A stretch of DNA of 47,507 nt from Chthonomonadales bacterium (GCA_020849275.1 JADLGO010000052.1:116039-163545), one strand, 5' to 3'; shown: positions 34,061 to 42,830, counted from the first letter of the stretch. Notes: generated by a model from the letters alone, not told the origin. Numbers and translations: made by a program.

Positions 34061-35035
34061 GTGGACATCTCGGTCATCGCAGCACAGGCCAGGCGCATCG
34101 TCGACACCGTCGAGACCGCCGTGGTCGGCAAGCGGCCCGTCGTGAAGTCCGCGCTCGCCACGCTGCTCTCGAACGGCCACCTGCTCATCGAGGACATCCC
34201 CGGCGTCGGGAAGACGACCCTGGCCAAGGCGCTCGCCCGCGCGCTTGGCTGCGAGTTCAAGCGCATCCAGTTCACGCCGGACCTGCTGCCGTCGGACGTT
34301 ACCGGAACGTCCATCTTCAACCAGAAGGAAGGCGAGTTTCAGTTCCGCGCCGGCCCCGTCTTCGCCAACATCGTGCTGGCGGACGAGGTGAACCGCGCCA
34401 CGCCCAAGACTCAGGCCGCCCTGCTCGAATGCATGGAGGAGCGGCAGGTCACGGTGGACGGCGTCACCTACCCCCTGCCGTCGCCCTTCTTCGTCATCGC
34501 GACGCAGAACAACATCGAGCTCAGCGGCACCTATCCGCTGCCCGAGGCGCAACTCGATCGCTTCACCGCGCGACTGGCGATCGGATATCCTGGCCGCGAG
34601 GACGAGCTGCGCGTCCTCGAGAACCAGATGCATACCCGGCCGGTCGATGCCATCCAGCCCGTGATGTCCGGTCCGGACGTGGTCATCCTGCAGCATCACA
34701 TTCGCGACGTGCATGTGGACACCGCCCTGCGCCAGTACGTGATCGATATATCCGAGGCCACGCGCTCGCATCCGGCGATCGCGCTTGGGGCCAGCCCTCG
34801 CGGCTCGCTGGCGCTCCAGTACGCCAGTCAGGCCGTGGCGCTGATGGCGAGTCGAGACTACGTGGCTCCGGACGACATCAAGAGCATGGCGGTTCCCGTG
34901 CTTGCCCACCGGATCATCGTGCGCCCCGAGCAGCGCATCCGGGGCCTGACGGCTCGCGAGTGCGTGGCGGAGATCCTGGAGCGTGTGCCCGTTCCGGTAG
35001 GGGCGGAGCGCGCCGCGGGCGCCGCGAGGCTGTAG
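34061..35035 (+). CDS. MoxR family AAA+ ATPase
   Basis: A 324-residue AAA+ ATPase: Walker A GVGKTT with Lys51, Walker B LADEVNRATPKTQAALLECM (Asp108-Glu109), sensor/arginine-finger region FFVIATQNNIELSGTYPLPE and LDRF, and a C-terminal lid. The MoxR group helps mature or load metal and redox proteins and von Willebrand-domain proteins. GTG 34061 has AAGGA about 9 bases upstream; an ATG at 34028 lacks an RBS. The next two genes are a DUF58 and a transglutaminase protein, the usual MoxR-DUF58-transglutaminase set. Confidence 0.95.
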   Translation: MDISVIAAQARRIVDTVETAVVGKRPVVKSALATLLSNGHLLIEDIPGVGKTTLAKALARALGCEFKRIQFTPDLLPSDVTGTSIFNQKEGEFQFRAGPVFANIVLADEVNRATPKTQAALLECMEERQVTVDGVTYPLPSPFFVIATQNNIELSGTYPLPEAQLDRFTARLAIGYPGREDELRVLENQMHTRPVDAIQPVMSGPDVVILQHHIRDVHVDTALRQYVIDISEATRSHPAIALGASPRGSLALQYASQAVALMASRDYVAPDDIKSMAVPVLAHRIIVRPEQRIRGLTARECVAEILERVPVPVGAERAAGAARL

Positions 35036-35120
35036 CCTCTGAGTCGAGCGCGCCGGCCGTGCGCCTCGCTGGCCGGCGGCCTTCCTCGCGCGCCCGCGCG
35101 CGCACCCGGGACTCTCCGCT

Positions 35121-36365
35121 ATGGGATCCATCAAGCTGATCGCCATCTTCACCGCGGCCGTCTACCTCATCATCGCCGCAACCATCGTCAACGCATATCA
35201 GCTCTTCTACATGGCCGCGCTCCTGCTGGCGCTGCCCGGCGTCTCGTATCTCGTCGGTCGCTTTGCCCTGCGCGACCTGGAGTTTTCCCGCGAGGTGCCG
35301 GGCACTGGCTGGAGTGGCGAGACGGTCACGTTCACGCTGACCGTGAGGTCGCGCTCGCGCCTACCACGCCTCTTCCTCCAGGCGCACGACGACCTTCCCC
35401 GTTTCCTACGCCTGGCGGACTCAGCGCCGCCCCACTTCCACGCCGCGCCGGGAGGGGCCACGCATGTGCCCTACGAGGTGCAACTGCTGAAGCGAGGCGC
35501 GTATACCATACCGGGGCTCACGGTCAGCGCCGTCGATCCGCTCGGCATGTTCACGTTCCGGACGCGTGTGCCGCTCGAGTCGGAGATGCTGGTCTACCCG
35601 ATGCCGGAGGAGATCGGCGACATGGTGCTGAGCGGGGCCGAGCGATATGGCTCGCGCGACCTGCCGATCGCGGCGGCGCGGGGAAGCGGGGTGGACCCCG
35701 ACGGCGTGCGGGAGTACGTTCCAGGCGATCCGCTGCGCCGCATGCACTGGAAGTCCGTCGCGCGCACGGGCAAGCTGAGCGTGATCGAGTTTGAGGAGTC
35801 GCGCGCGCTGAACGTCGTGCTCGTGCTGGACCTTCACTCCGGCACCGACGTCGGGGAGGCGGCCGAGACGACCATCGAGTACCTGGTGCGCGCCGCCGCG
35901 TCGATCGCGCAGCTCGCCGTGCGGCAGGGAGCCAGCGTGCGACTGGTTCGATCGGACGAGCCCGATCCCGCGCAGTCGCCCGGGCGCGGCACGGAGCACC
36001 TGTTCCTGATACTGGCCAGCCTGGCGCGCGCCGAGGCCAACGACTCCGAGCCCTTGAGCGCTCGCCTCGTGCAGCGAGTGGGCGTGCTGCAGCCGGGCAC
36101 GACGCTGATGGTGCTGACGGCCGATGCCGACCCGAACCTCCCGGGGGCCCTGGCGCACTACACCTCGGGAGGTGCCCAGGTGTTCGTGCTGTACGCCGAC
36201 GCGCTGGCCTTTGGGCGCGCGCCGCACCTCACACGCCAGGCCCAGGCCGTCTTTCTGGAAGGGTTGTACGCCGCGCGGACGGCGCCAAGCGTGCTGCGGC
36301 GCTCGCCAGACGGTCGCTTGAGGCCGGAGACGGCACAGAATGCCGGTTACTTCACCGCAACCTGA
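35121..36365 (+). CDS. DUF58 domain membrane protein
   Basis: A 414-residue protein with an N-terminal hydrophobic hairpin (IAIFTAAVYLIIAATIV, LFYMAALLLALPGVSYLVG), a beta-rich region (RDLEFSREVPGTGWSGETVT) and the DUF58 core GVREYVPGDPLRRMHWKSVA (conserved R-E-Y-x-x-G-D-x-x-R-x-I/M-x-W-K), followed by a vWA-like fold with EFEESRALNVVLVLDL. It lies 85 bases after MoxR and its 3' end overlaps the transglutaminase gene by 26 bases. DUF58 proteins are thought to act with MoxR ATPases at the membrane; the client is unknown. Confidence 0.93.
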   Translation: MGSIKLIAIFTAAVYLIIAATIVNAYQLFYMAALLLALPGVSYLVGRFALRDLEFSREVPGTGWSGETVTFTLTVRSRSRLPRLFLQAHDDLPRFLRLADSAPPHFHAAPGGATHVPYEVQLLKRGAYTIPGLTVSAVDPLGMFTFRTRVPLESEMLVYPMPEEIGDMVLSGAERYGSRDLPIAAARGSGVDPDGVREYVPGDPLRRMHWKSVARTGKLSVIEFEESRALNVVLVLDLHSGTDVGEAAETTIEYLVRAAASIAQLAVRQGASVRLVRSDEPDPAQSPGRGTEHLFLILASLARAEANDSEPLSARLVQRVGVLQPGTTLMVLTADADPNLPGALAHYTSGGAQVFVLYADALAFGRAPHLTRQAQAVFLEGLYAARTAPSVLRRSPDGRLRPETAQNAGYFTAT

Positions 36366-38589
36366 AGCCGCCGCTCGTTGCGCCGCGCCAGCGGCCGAGC
36401 CGGCCCCCACACTCGCCATGTACGTGGCCGGGCTGATCGTCACCTTGTGCGGCCTTCAGGCGGTGCACCTCGGCATCGGAACACCCGACGACGGCTCCTT
36501 CGGCCTCGTGGTGCTCGTGCTGACGCTCATCGGGTTCGCCGTGAGCTACCTGAGCGTCTACCAGAACGTGCCCGCCCGGACGATCGAGCTGCCGGCCTAC
36601 ATCGCCTTCGCCAGCGTCTGCGTGCTCACCTTCCTCGCCGGCGACCAGCTTCCGCTCCTCGCGCCCGCGGGCGTGGCCGACGACCGGCCACGCGCCATGG
36701 CGGTCTTCCTGACCTGGCTGGTCGTGCTTCGCAGCTACACGCTGACCACGAACGCTCGTCTGCTCTTCGCGGCGGTACCGACCATGGCCCTGATCGGGCT
36801 GGTCGGGACGATGCAGACTGATCCGGCGCTCATCACGCTGTTCATCGTCTTCGCCTGCGCCGCCACCTTCATGGTGGTCCACGAGCACGCGGCCCGCACG
36901 CGCGCGCCGCTGCCCGCGGCGCGCCGTGAGAGTGCGCGCCGTGGCCTTCTTGTGGGCCAGCTCCAGCTTGCGGCCGTCTGCAGCATCGGCGCCGTCGTGC
37001 TCGGCCGACTGCTCGCCCCGCCGCTCCATGCCATGGGCTCTTCCTTCGTGCTTCCAGGCATCCCGGCTCCGCCGGCGCGCACCAGCGAGTCGCGCGCCAC
37101 GACGACGGTCACCGCGGTCGCCGAGCGAAACGAGGTGCGGGTGGCCACCGGCCCGGTCCAGTTGAGCGACGAGATCATGATGCGCGTGCGCGCGGAGCAC
37201 GGGGCCTACTGGCGCGGCGCCACGTTCGACGAGTACACGGGCACCGGCTGGCGCTCCACGCTTGACCCGACCCTGCCGCTCCGCTCGCAGCGCGGGTCGG
37301 CGCGTGCCGAGAGCTACTTCGAGATGGAGGGGCCGGCCGGATCGCTCATCCTCAACGTACCGCCGACCGAGCTCACGCAGGTCGGCGCGCGATCGCACCG
37401 CCTGCGCCAGCTCGTTCGCCTGGAGAGCAACCGGCGGTTCTCGGAGATCTACGGGGCGGCGGAGCTGCGCTCGTTTCGCGTGAGCGACATCCGCGGACCG
37501 CTGGGCGGGCCGACGTGGGCATCGACCGACGGCGCCGGCAGGGTTCATCTGTCGCGCCCGCTGTACGCCACCGAGTACGAGGTGGACTCAGAGATTTCGG
37601 AGTGGACCCCGGCGACACTCCGCGCCACCAGCACGCGGTACCCCGATGATATCCGGGCGCTCTATCTGCCGCTCGACCGCGCCGACGCGAGTTCCGTCGC
37701 GCGCATCCGCGAGGCAGCCATGCAGGCGACGCGCGGAGCCCTGAACCCATATGACCGGGTAGTGGCGCTTAAGGAGTGGATCGCTGGCAGGTGCAAGTAC
37801 AACACCGGCGCCCAGGCGGCGGCCCCGGACGAGGACGTGGTCGAGAGCTTCCTCTTCACCGAGAAGCAGGGCTACTGCGACTCCTTCGCGACCGCGCTTG
37901 CCGTCATGTGCCGCACGCTCGGCATCGCGGCGCGTGTCGCGTCCGGCTTCATCACCGGCGACCTCGACCCCGAGACCCAGTGGTACGTCGTTCGCGAGCG
38001 CCACAAACACCAGTGGACAGAAGTCTACTTTCCGGGAACCGGATGGGTCACCTTCGACGCCACGGATGGCGCCGAGGACATCAGCGCGCAGCGCGCGGCG
38101 GGGGCGGCCCACCGCCCGCGCTCGCTCCTCGCCTTTCTGCTGGGCCGCGGATGGCTGCCGCCCATCGCCCTGCTGGCCTTCCTCTCGATGCTGGCCTATG
38201 TTCTCAAGGTGGAGGTCTGGGATCGCTTCGCCCGTCGCGTCGCGAACGGCGGTGCCTGGGCGCTGGCGCCGGAGAACGCGGCGATCGTGGCCTCGTACGA
38301 GGCGCTGTGCTGCCTGCTGGCGCGCAAGGGGCTCGGGCGTGCTCCCGCCGAGACGCCCTGGGAGTACGAATCGCGCCTACGCGATCCGCTCTCGCAGTGC
38401 CGATCGGCGGCCGAGGCCGTGGTGGCGCTGACCACGCTGGTCGTCGCGGCGCGTTACGGCCGCGCGGTCGCCACGACGGGCGACGTGAGTCGGGCGGCCG
38501 CGGCGCTGGAGGCTGCCCGGGCAGCGCTGCGCCACTCGCCGCGCCTGCGGCCCGCATCGGGCCCCCGAGTCGCGGCCGGCCAGGCGTAG
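36340..38589 (+). CDS. TgpA-like membrane transglutaminase (transglutaminase core plus DUF4129-like tail)
   Basis: A 749-residue protein. Several TM helices at the N-terminus (MYVAGLIVTLCGLQAVHLGI onward) precede a periplasmic transglutaminase-like domain with Cys513 (KQGYCDSFATALAV), His557 (RHKHQWTEVYF) and Asp573 (TFDATDG). One TM helix (WLPPIALLAFLSMLAYVLKV) and a C-terminal cytosolic region with R-K-x-x-x-x-P-x-E-T-P-x-E-Y (RKGLGRAPAETPWEYESRL) resembling DUF4129 follow. TgpA in Pseudomonas is an essential periplasmic transglutaminase-like protein. It is the third gene of the MoxR operon and is followed 2 bases later by holA. Confidence 0.93.
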   Translation: MPVTSPQPEAAARCAAPAAEPAPTLAMYVAGLIVTLCGLQAVHLGIGTPDDGSFGLVVLVLTLIGFAVSYLSVYQNVPARTIELPAYIAFASVCVLTFLAGDQLPLLAPAGVADDRPRAMAVFLTWLVVLRSYTLTTNARLLFAAVPTMALIGLVGTMQTDPALITLFIVFACAATFMVVHEHAARTRAPLPAARRESARRGLLVGQLQLAAVCSIGAVVLGRLLAPPLHAMGSSFVLPGIPAPPARTSESRATTTVTAVAERNEVRVATGPVQLSDEIMMRVRAEHGAYWRGATFDEYTGTGWRSTLDPTLPLRSQRGSARAESYFEMEGPAGSLILNVPPTELTQVGARSHRLRQLVRLESNRRFSEIYGAAELRSFRVSDIRGPLGGPTWASTDGAGRVHLSRPLYATEYEVDSEISEWTPATLRATSTRYPDDIRALYLPLDRADASSVARIREAAMQATRGALNPYDRVVALKEWIAGRCKYNTGAQAAAPDEDVVESFLFTEKQGYCDSFATALAVMCRTLGIAARVASGFITGDLDPETQWYVVRERHKHQWTEVYFPGTGWVTFDATDGAEDISAQRAAGAAHRPRSLLAFLLGRGWLPPIALLAFLSMLAYVLKVEVWDRFARRVANGGAWALAPENAAIVASYEALCCLLARKGLGRAPAETPWEYESRLRDPLSQCRSAAEAVVALTTLVVAARYGRAVATTGDVSRAAAALEAARAALRHSPRLRPASGPRVAAGQA

Positions 38590-38591
38590 CG

Positions 38592-39680
38592 ATGGAGGTC
38601 GTCTACTCCCCCGCGCGCGCGGCGGCCCTGACGAGCCCCTTGCGCCCTCTCTACCTCGTGCACGGCGAGGACGCAGTTCGGAGGGAGGAGGTCGTCGCGC
38701 TGCTGCGGACGGCGATGGTGGACGACGCGTTCGCGGACTTCGACTACGAGGTGCTCGACGCGACGACCGCCACGGCGGGACAGATCGCCACGGCTGCCGC
38801 GGTCGTACCCCTCGCCTCGGAGCGCCGCCTGATCGTGGTGCGCCACGCGGAGGCACTGCGGCGGCGGGAGCGACAGGCCGATGCAGAGGCTCTGGCCTCG
38901 GCGCTCGAGCGGCCTGGCGCCGCGTGCGTCGCACTGGTCTGCGGAGGTGAGGAAGCCGGCCGCGGCAAGTCCGTGCTGACGGGCCGCATCGATGCGCTGG
39001 CGCGCTCTACGGGATGCATCGTCCATTGCCGCGCGCTCGACGCGGAGGGCCTGGTCGATGCGCTCTGCGCCCAGGCGGCGGCGGCTGACAAGGAGCTTGA
39101 GGAGGGCGCGGCCCGGCGGCTCGCCGCGGCCGGACACGGTGATCGCGTGCTCCTCGCCGGCGAACTGGAGAAGGCCATCTGCCACGCGGGGGACGCGCCG
39201 CGCGTCACGCTCGCTGATGTTGAGGCGGTGTGCTGCAACTCGGCAGAGGACGTGGTTTTCCGCCTGGTGGACGCCGTGGGCCACCGGAGCGCCGAGCGCG
39301 CGCTCGCGCTTCTGCACGAGGCGCTGCGCTACGAGCCCAAGGCGCACTCCGTCGCCGGGCGGCTCCTGGCGCTGCTGGGTCGGCAACTCCGGCTGCTCTG
39401 GCAGGCGCGCGAGCTGTCCGCGCGGCGTGTGGACGCGGCCGCGCTCCGGAGCCTGCCGGACGAACTGGCGGAGGAGTTGCCGTCGGAGGCGAGCATTAAG
39501 TCGATGGCCTGGCGGGCGCGCGAGCTCTATGCGCAGGCCAGGCGGTGGGACCGCGTGGCGCTCGCGGCAGGCTTCCAGTGTCTGGTGGAGTGCGACGTGG
39601 CGAACAAGGGGGGCGAGCAGGGCAGCGCGGACGTCGTGACCAACCTGGAGGTCCTCGTCGTGAGGTTGTGTCGGGGTTGA
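38592..39680 (+). CDS. holA: DNA polymerase III subunit delta (HolA)
   Basis: A 362-residue clamp-loader subunit. It has the N-terminal LYLVHGEDAVRREEVVALLR motif of delta, a helical middle (LAAAGHGDRVLLAGELEKAI) and a C-terminal collar (SADVVTNLEVLVVRL). ATG 38592 lies 2 bases after the transglutaminase stop, so holA is translated from the MoxR operon or a weak internal promoter. Its product opens the beta clamp together with gamma/tau and delta'. The delta subunit shows little sequence conservation, but the motifs and the convergent rpsT gene support the call, because holA-rpsT neighbours are common. Confidence 0.9.
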   Translation: MEVVYSPARAAALTSPLRPLYLVHGEDAVRREEVVALLRTAMVDDAFADFDYEVLDATTATAGQIATAAAVVPLASERRLIVVRHAEALRRRERQADAEALASALERPGAACVALVCGGEEAGRGKSVLTGRIDALARSTGCIVHCRALDAEGLVDALCAQAAAADKELEEGAARRLAAAGHGDRVLLAGELEKAICHAGDAPRVTLADVEAVCCNSAEDVVFRLVDAVGHRSAERALALLHEALRYEPKAHSVAGRLLALLGRQLRLLWQARELSARRVDAAALRSLPDELAEELPSEASIKSMAWRARELYAQARRWDRVALAAGFQCLVECDVANKGGEQGSADVVTNLEVLVVRLCRG

Positions 39681-39686
39681 CGCGCA

Positions 39687-39712
39687 GGGGCGGGCCGCGA
39701 GCGACCCGCCCC
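39687..39712. terminator. bidirectional terminator between holA and rpsT
   Basis: GGGGCGGG (39687-39694) and CCCGCCCC (39705-39712) form an 8-bp stem between the convergent holA and rpsT genes. No long T-tract is present. Confidence 0.65.
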
Positions 39713-39721
39713 GTCCGACGC

Positions 39722-40000
39722 CTAGGCTCCGCCGCCGGCCTGCGCTCTGTGGGCGCGGCGCATCAGCCGGGACTTCCGGCGCGCGGCGGCGTTGCGATGG
39801 ATGATGCCGCGCTCCGCCGTCTTGTCGATGACGCTGAGAGCCTCGCGCATCGCAGCTGGCACGGCGGCGGCGTCTCCGCCCTCGATGGCGGCCTTCGCCT
39901 TCTTGATGTGGGTCTTCATCGCGGACTTGGCGGCGACGTTGCGCAGTCGGTTCTTGCGCGACTTCTTCACATCCTTGATCATGGACTTGATGTTCGGCAC
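39722..40000 (-). CDS. rpsT: 30S ribosomal protein S20
   Basis: A 92-residue basic protein: MPNIKSMIKDVKKSRKNRLR opens it, and GIIHRNAAARRKSRLMRR is the conserved S20 motif near the end. S20 binds 16S rRNA helix 9/44 and is needed for early 30S assembly. The start is GTG at 40000, with a near-perfect AAGGAGGTGA at about 10 bases. It has its own promoter at 40029-40058. Confidence 0.97.
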   Translation of the reverse strand: MPNIKSMIKDVKKSRKNRLRNVAAKSAMKTHIKKAKAAIEGGDAAAVPAAMREALSVIDKTAERGIIHRNAAARRKSRLMRRAHRAQAGGGA

Positions 40001-40028
40001 GAGCGTGTCACCTCCTTGACGCCGGCAG

Positions 40029-40058
40029 ATTGTACCCCGGCGGCCGGCCGCCGCGCAA
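40029..40058 (-). promoter_or_regulatory. sigma-70 promoter of rpsT
   Basis: On the minus strand TTGCGC (40058-40053) and TACAAT (40034-40029) are 18 bases apart. The -35 box lies directly after the stop codon of the J-like gene. Confidence 0.65.
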
Positions 40059-40060
40059 CC

Positions 40061-40549
40061 TCAGAGCTCGAGCTTGTCGAATCGCCCCGCGGTCGGGTCG
40101 AGGGCGTCGCGTAGCTCATTGTAGGCTACTTCCACGCGCGCCAAGATGTCGCGGGCCGTCCGCTGTTCCTCGGATCCCTCGTCGAAGCGCTCCGGAGCAC
40201 AGCGGGCGGCAAGCCTTCGGTACTTGGCCTCGACCTCGGAGAGGTCGGCGCCCTCGTCGAGGCCCAGGACGCGGTAGTGTTGCGCGAGTGGGCCGACGGG
40301 CGCGACCGATTCCGGCTGCGGCGAGTCGGGCGAGGCGGCCGGCTTTCCGGCGGCGATCTCCTCCGGGGTTCGCGTGGGCTGCCGCGCCGCGCCCTCCCGC
40401 ATATCGCGCTCGTACTCGCGGCGGGCGTCGCGCTGGGCATGGCGCACATCGGCCTCGGCGGCCGCCTCGGCGTCGAGGCGGTCGAGCCGGTCCCTGATGG
40501 CGTTGATCTGCGTGAGCGCGATCGCACGCAGACGGCGTGATAGGCTCAT
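40061..40549 (-). CDS. J-domain-like protein without HPD motif (PspA operon)
   Basis: A 162-residue protein. The N-terminal 60 residues are charged helix (RLDRLDAEAAAEADVRHAQR). Residues about 88-150 resemble a J domain (HYRVLGLDEGADLSEVEAKY then RRLAARCAPERF), but the Hsp70-activating HPD tripeptide is replaced by CAP, so DnaK stimulation is unlikely. ATG 40549 has GGAGAGGA upstream and lies 30 bases after the coiled-coil membrane gene. It is probably the third gene of the PspA operon. The function is unknown, possibly a PspA adaptor or scaffold. Confidence 0.7.
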   Translation of the reverse strand: MSLSRRLRAIALTQINAIRDRLDRLDAEAAAEADVRHAQRDARREYERDMREGAARQPTRTPEEIAAGKPAASPDSPQPESVAPVGPLAQHYRVLGLDEGADLSEVEAKYRRLAARCAPERFDEGSEEQRTARDILARVEVAYNELRDALDPTAGRFDKLEL

Positions 40550-40579
40550 CGGTCCTCTCCGGCGCCGCGCTCGTTGCGC

Positions 40580-41416
40580 CTAGGGGTTCTGGCGCAGCGG
40601 CGCTGGCTCCTCGGCGGCCAGGGCCTCCGTGACGCTGGTATCCAGCAGGTCGATGTCGCTGTTGAGCGTTTCCAGCTCGCGGTAGAGCCCCTCGCTGACG
40701 CTGGCGGCGGCGGACATGTCGACCGTCTTAATGCGGAGGACCTTGGCCTTCCAGCTCGCGAAGGTCGCTTCGACGTTCTCGAGCTGGCTGTCGATGCGTG
40801 CCGTCGCCTGCGTGATCGCCTGATAGGTGTTGAGCTCCGCCTCGCGGGCCTTGAGCGCCTGTTCGTACTGAGCGCGCGCCACGCTGTCCGTCGTGCCGTC
40901 GATGCGCTGCCGCAGGTTGGCGCAGTAGCTGCGCAGTCCCCGCTCGTCCACGTGATGCAGGTAGCGCGCGAGCTGCTGCTTGCGCGTCGCCAGGCTGACC
41001 GCCCGCCGCACGAGCGCCGGCATCTGCGAGGCGATACGGTCCATGTCTCGGCGGGTGTACTCCTGCACATCGGGGGCCCGCGCCTCGCGCACGATCTCCT
41101 TCTGAAGCTGCAGCACGTAGCGCACGCGCTGCCGCGTCTCGAAGTCCATGCGCTCGAGGAGCTCCTCCACCTCCTGTTCGGTGATCTGCTCCTCGCGCTC
41201 CTGACGCTCCAGGAAGATGCGCCGCAGGTACTCCTCGTCGTGCAGGCGGCGCAAGAGCAGCGCGCCCTGCGCGATGGCGGCGACCACCAGGTACAGCCAC
41301 CAGCCGGTCACCAACGAAATGACCCCTCCCGCTGCCCAGAGTGCCAGCGAGAGGGGCGACCTCAGAACGTGCCTGGCGACGTACGAGAACTTCCCGGTGG
41401 TGGAGAGCTCTTGCAT
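40580..41416 (-). CDS. membrane protein with long coiled coil, PspA-operon partner
   Basis: A 278-residue protein. Residues about 20-55 contain two TM segments (SLALWAAGGVISLVTGWWLY, LVVAAIAQGALLL), followed by a long charged coiled coil (RRIFLERQEREEQITEQEVE ... EALKAREAELNTYQAITQA) to the end. It begins 6 bases after the pspA stop, so the two are very likely co-translated. I do not recognise a named family. The layout suggests a membrane anchor for PspA or a second ESCRT-III-like remodelling component, which is inference. Confidence 0.7.
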   Translation of the reverse strand: MQELSTTGKFSYVARHVLRSPLSLALWAAGGVISLVTGWWLYLVVAAIAQGALLLRRLHDEEYLRRIFLERQEREEQITEQEVEELLERMDFETRQRVRYVLQLQKEIVREARAPDVQEYTRRDMDRIASQMPALVRRAVSLATRKQQLARYLHHVDERGLRSYCANLRQRIDGTTDSVARAQYEQALKAREAELNTYQAITQATARIDSQLENVEATFASWKAKVLRIKTVDMSAAASVSEGLYRELETLNSDIDLLDTSVTEALAAEEPAPLRQNP

Positions 41417-41422
41417 CGGTGC

Positions 41423-42196
41423 CTACTGCCGGTTGAGCTTCTGCTCGAGCTCCCGGAGTTGCTGGTCGATGTCGTCGTCGCGTTTGGCCTGCGGGGCAGC
41501 GGTCTGCGTAACGACCGTCTGTGGCGCCCCGGCCCCCAGCCCGAGCTTGCCCTCCAGCTCGGCGAGAGCTTGGTCGGTACTGGCATCGACCTGGCTGTCC
41601 TCGAGGGAGTCCATACGAGACTGGAGGCTCGTTTTGGCGACCTCGGCCCGGGCCTGCGCCTCGGACTGCATGGACTGGATGCGCTCCTGGGCGCGGGTGA
41701 AGCTCTGGGACGAGTCGTCGCTCTGAAGGCCGTCCAGTGCCTTGTTGATCGCGATCTGGATCTGAGCCTGTTTCATGTTCGCCTTGAGCGTGAGGGCCTC
41801 GGCGGTGCGGATCTGGAAGCGCTCCTCCTCGCGACGCATCGCCTCCTTGATGGCCTCGGAGGTCTCCTCGGCCTGTTTGAGCGAGACGCGCAACTGCTCG
41901 AGAGTCTTGTCGTGGATCGCCTTTTCGCGGAGGATCTGCCGGGCGAGCTCACGGTTGCCCTGCTGAAGCGCCTGCGCGGCCTTCGCCTCGAGGTTGCGGC
42001 TGCGCTTCTCCTCCTGATCGACCATGGCAAGGAGGTTGTTCTTCTGCGTGATCGCTTGAACAGCGCGCTCGCGGTTCTTCGCCTGGTTCTCTCGCATCTC
42101 CCGGACGGACTCGTTGATGATGACCTCAGGGTCCTCCCACTGGTCCAGCTTGCCCATGATGAGCGCCCGAAGATAGCGGAAGAAACGCTTGAACAT
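41423..42196 (-). CDS. pspA: phage shock protein A / IM30 family (ESCRT-III-like)
   Basis: A 257-residue helical protein starting MFKRFFRYLRALIMGKLDQW, an amphipathic helix and PspA/IM30 motif, followed by EDPEVIINESVREMRENQAK, KNNLLAMVDQEEKRSRNLEA and heptad-rich coiled coil to the end. IM30/PspA proteins bind stressed membranes and polymerise like ESCRT-III to keep the proton gradient. ATG 42196 has GGAGGAG at 6 bases. It leads an operon with the membrane coiled-coil and J-like genes under a sigma-70 promoter at 42269-42297. No pspF or sigma-54 element is seen here, unlike enterobacterial pspA. Confidence 0.92.
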   Translation of the reverse strand: MFKRFFRYLRALIMGKLDQWEDPEVIINESVREMRENQAKNRERAVQAITQKNNLLAMVDQEEKRSRNLEAKAAQALQQGNRELARQILREKAIHDKTLEQLRVSLKQAEETSEAIKEAMRREEERFQIRTAEALTLKANMKQAQIQIAINKALDGLQSDDSSQSFTRAQERIQSMQSEAQARAEVAKTSLQSRMDSLEDSQVDASTDQALAELEGKLGLGAGAPQTVVTQTAAPQAKRDDDIDQQLRELEQKLNRQ

Positions 42197-42268
42197 GAGG
42201 TTCTCCTCCCGGTCGGCATGGCGCAGCCGAGCCCGCGGAGCGGGTCCCGGCGCCGGAATCCGCAAGAC

Positions 42269-42297
42269 ATTATCTCACGTTTTCGGTGCCCTGTCAA
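42269..42297 (-). promoter_or_regulatory. sigma-70 promoter of the pspA operon
   Basis: On the minus strand TTGACA (42297-42292) and GATAAT (42274-42269) are 17 bases apart. The predicted start is about 65 bases upstream of the pspA ATG. Confidence 0.85.
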
Positions 42298-42363
42298 CGA
42301 CCCTACAGGCGGCTCAGGCGTGTCAGACCGGGCTCATCAACGGGCCGGTGACGAGCGCGGCGA

Positions 42364-42645
42364 TCACGGCTGCATCGCGCCCTCCAGGTATCGTCGGATC
42401 GCCTCCTCGATGCCGTCCGCGCGCGTCCATTCCATGTGTTCACCCCGGCCTACCGCCGCGCGATGCGACTCCGTGAAGTAGGCCACATCGAGTGGGGGCT
42501 CGTCGGAGCGACCCTCTACGTGGACGCGCGCGCACTCGACCGGGACCTGCTCGCCACCCTCCGTGATCGTCCAGGCGCGCAAGTCGCCGAGCGGAATGAG
42601 CTCCCACGTATAGCGGGGCAGGGTCCGCGTGCTGGTTGGGTCCAT
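42364..42645 (-). CDS. small hypothetical protein
   Basis: A 93-residue protein (RYTWELIPLGDLRAWTITEG ... AIRRYLEGAMQP) with mixed strand and helix and no TM segment or signal. Candidate starts are ATG 42645, ATG 42654 and GTG 42672. The first has AAAGGG at about 10 bases and is preferred, but the choice is uncertain. It is single, between the pspA promoter and the beta-propeller gene. I do not recognise the family. Confidence 0.6.
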   Translation of the reverse strand: MDPTSTRTLPRYTWELIPLGDLRAWTITEGGEQVPVECARVHVEGRSDEPPLDVAYFTESHRAAVGRGEHMEWTRADGIEEAIRRYLEGAMQP

Positions 42646-42760
42646 GATGGCCATGCCCTTTCCGGCGGCCACCCGATGTGAGCGGCCAGCCGTGCGTTAC
42701 TTCGCATAGTAAGTCGTCCGCGGGGGGCGATGTGCTCCGTGCACACCCGTGCTCGGAAAG

Positions 42761-42787
42761 GCGCGCGGCGTCCGGCGTGCCGCGCGC
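42761..42787 (-). terminator. hairpin downstream of the beta-propeller gene
   Basis: GCGCGCGGC (42761-42769) and GCCGCGCGC (42779-42787) form a 9-bp stem with a 9-base loop about 45 bases after the stop at 42831. There is no T-tract, so confidence is low. Nothing else is supported in 42646-42830. Confidence 0.4.
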
Positions 42788-42830
42788 GGGCGCGGCCGTC
42801 TCGGTTCCGGTCGGTTCCGGCCGGGCTGAG

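Noticed and set aside
32287-35139. A 950-codon open frame on the plus strand
   Set aside because: It runs antisense through the GH116 gene and then out of frame through MoxR. Its product is low-complexity and has no recognisable domain, as expected from high GC content at codon position three.
40574-42481. A 635-codon plus-strand frame
   Set aside because: It is antisense to the PspA operon, whose three proteins have clear family or coiled-coil features and good ribosome sites.
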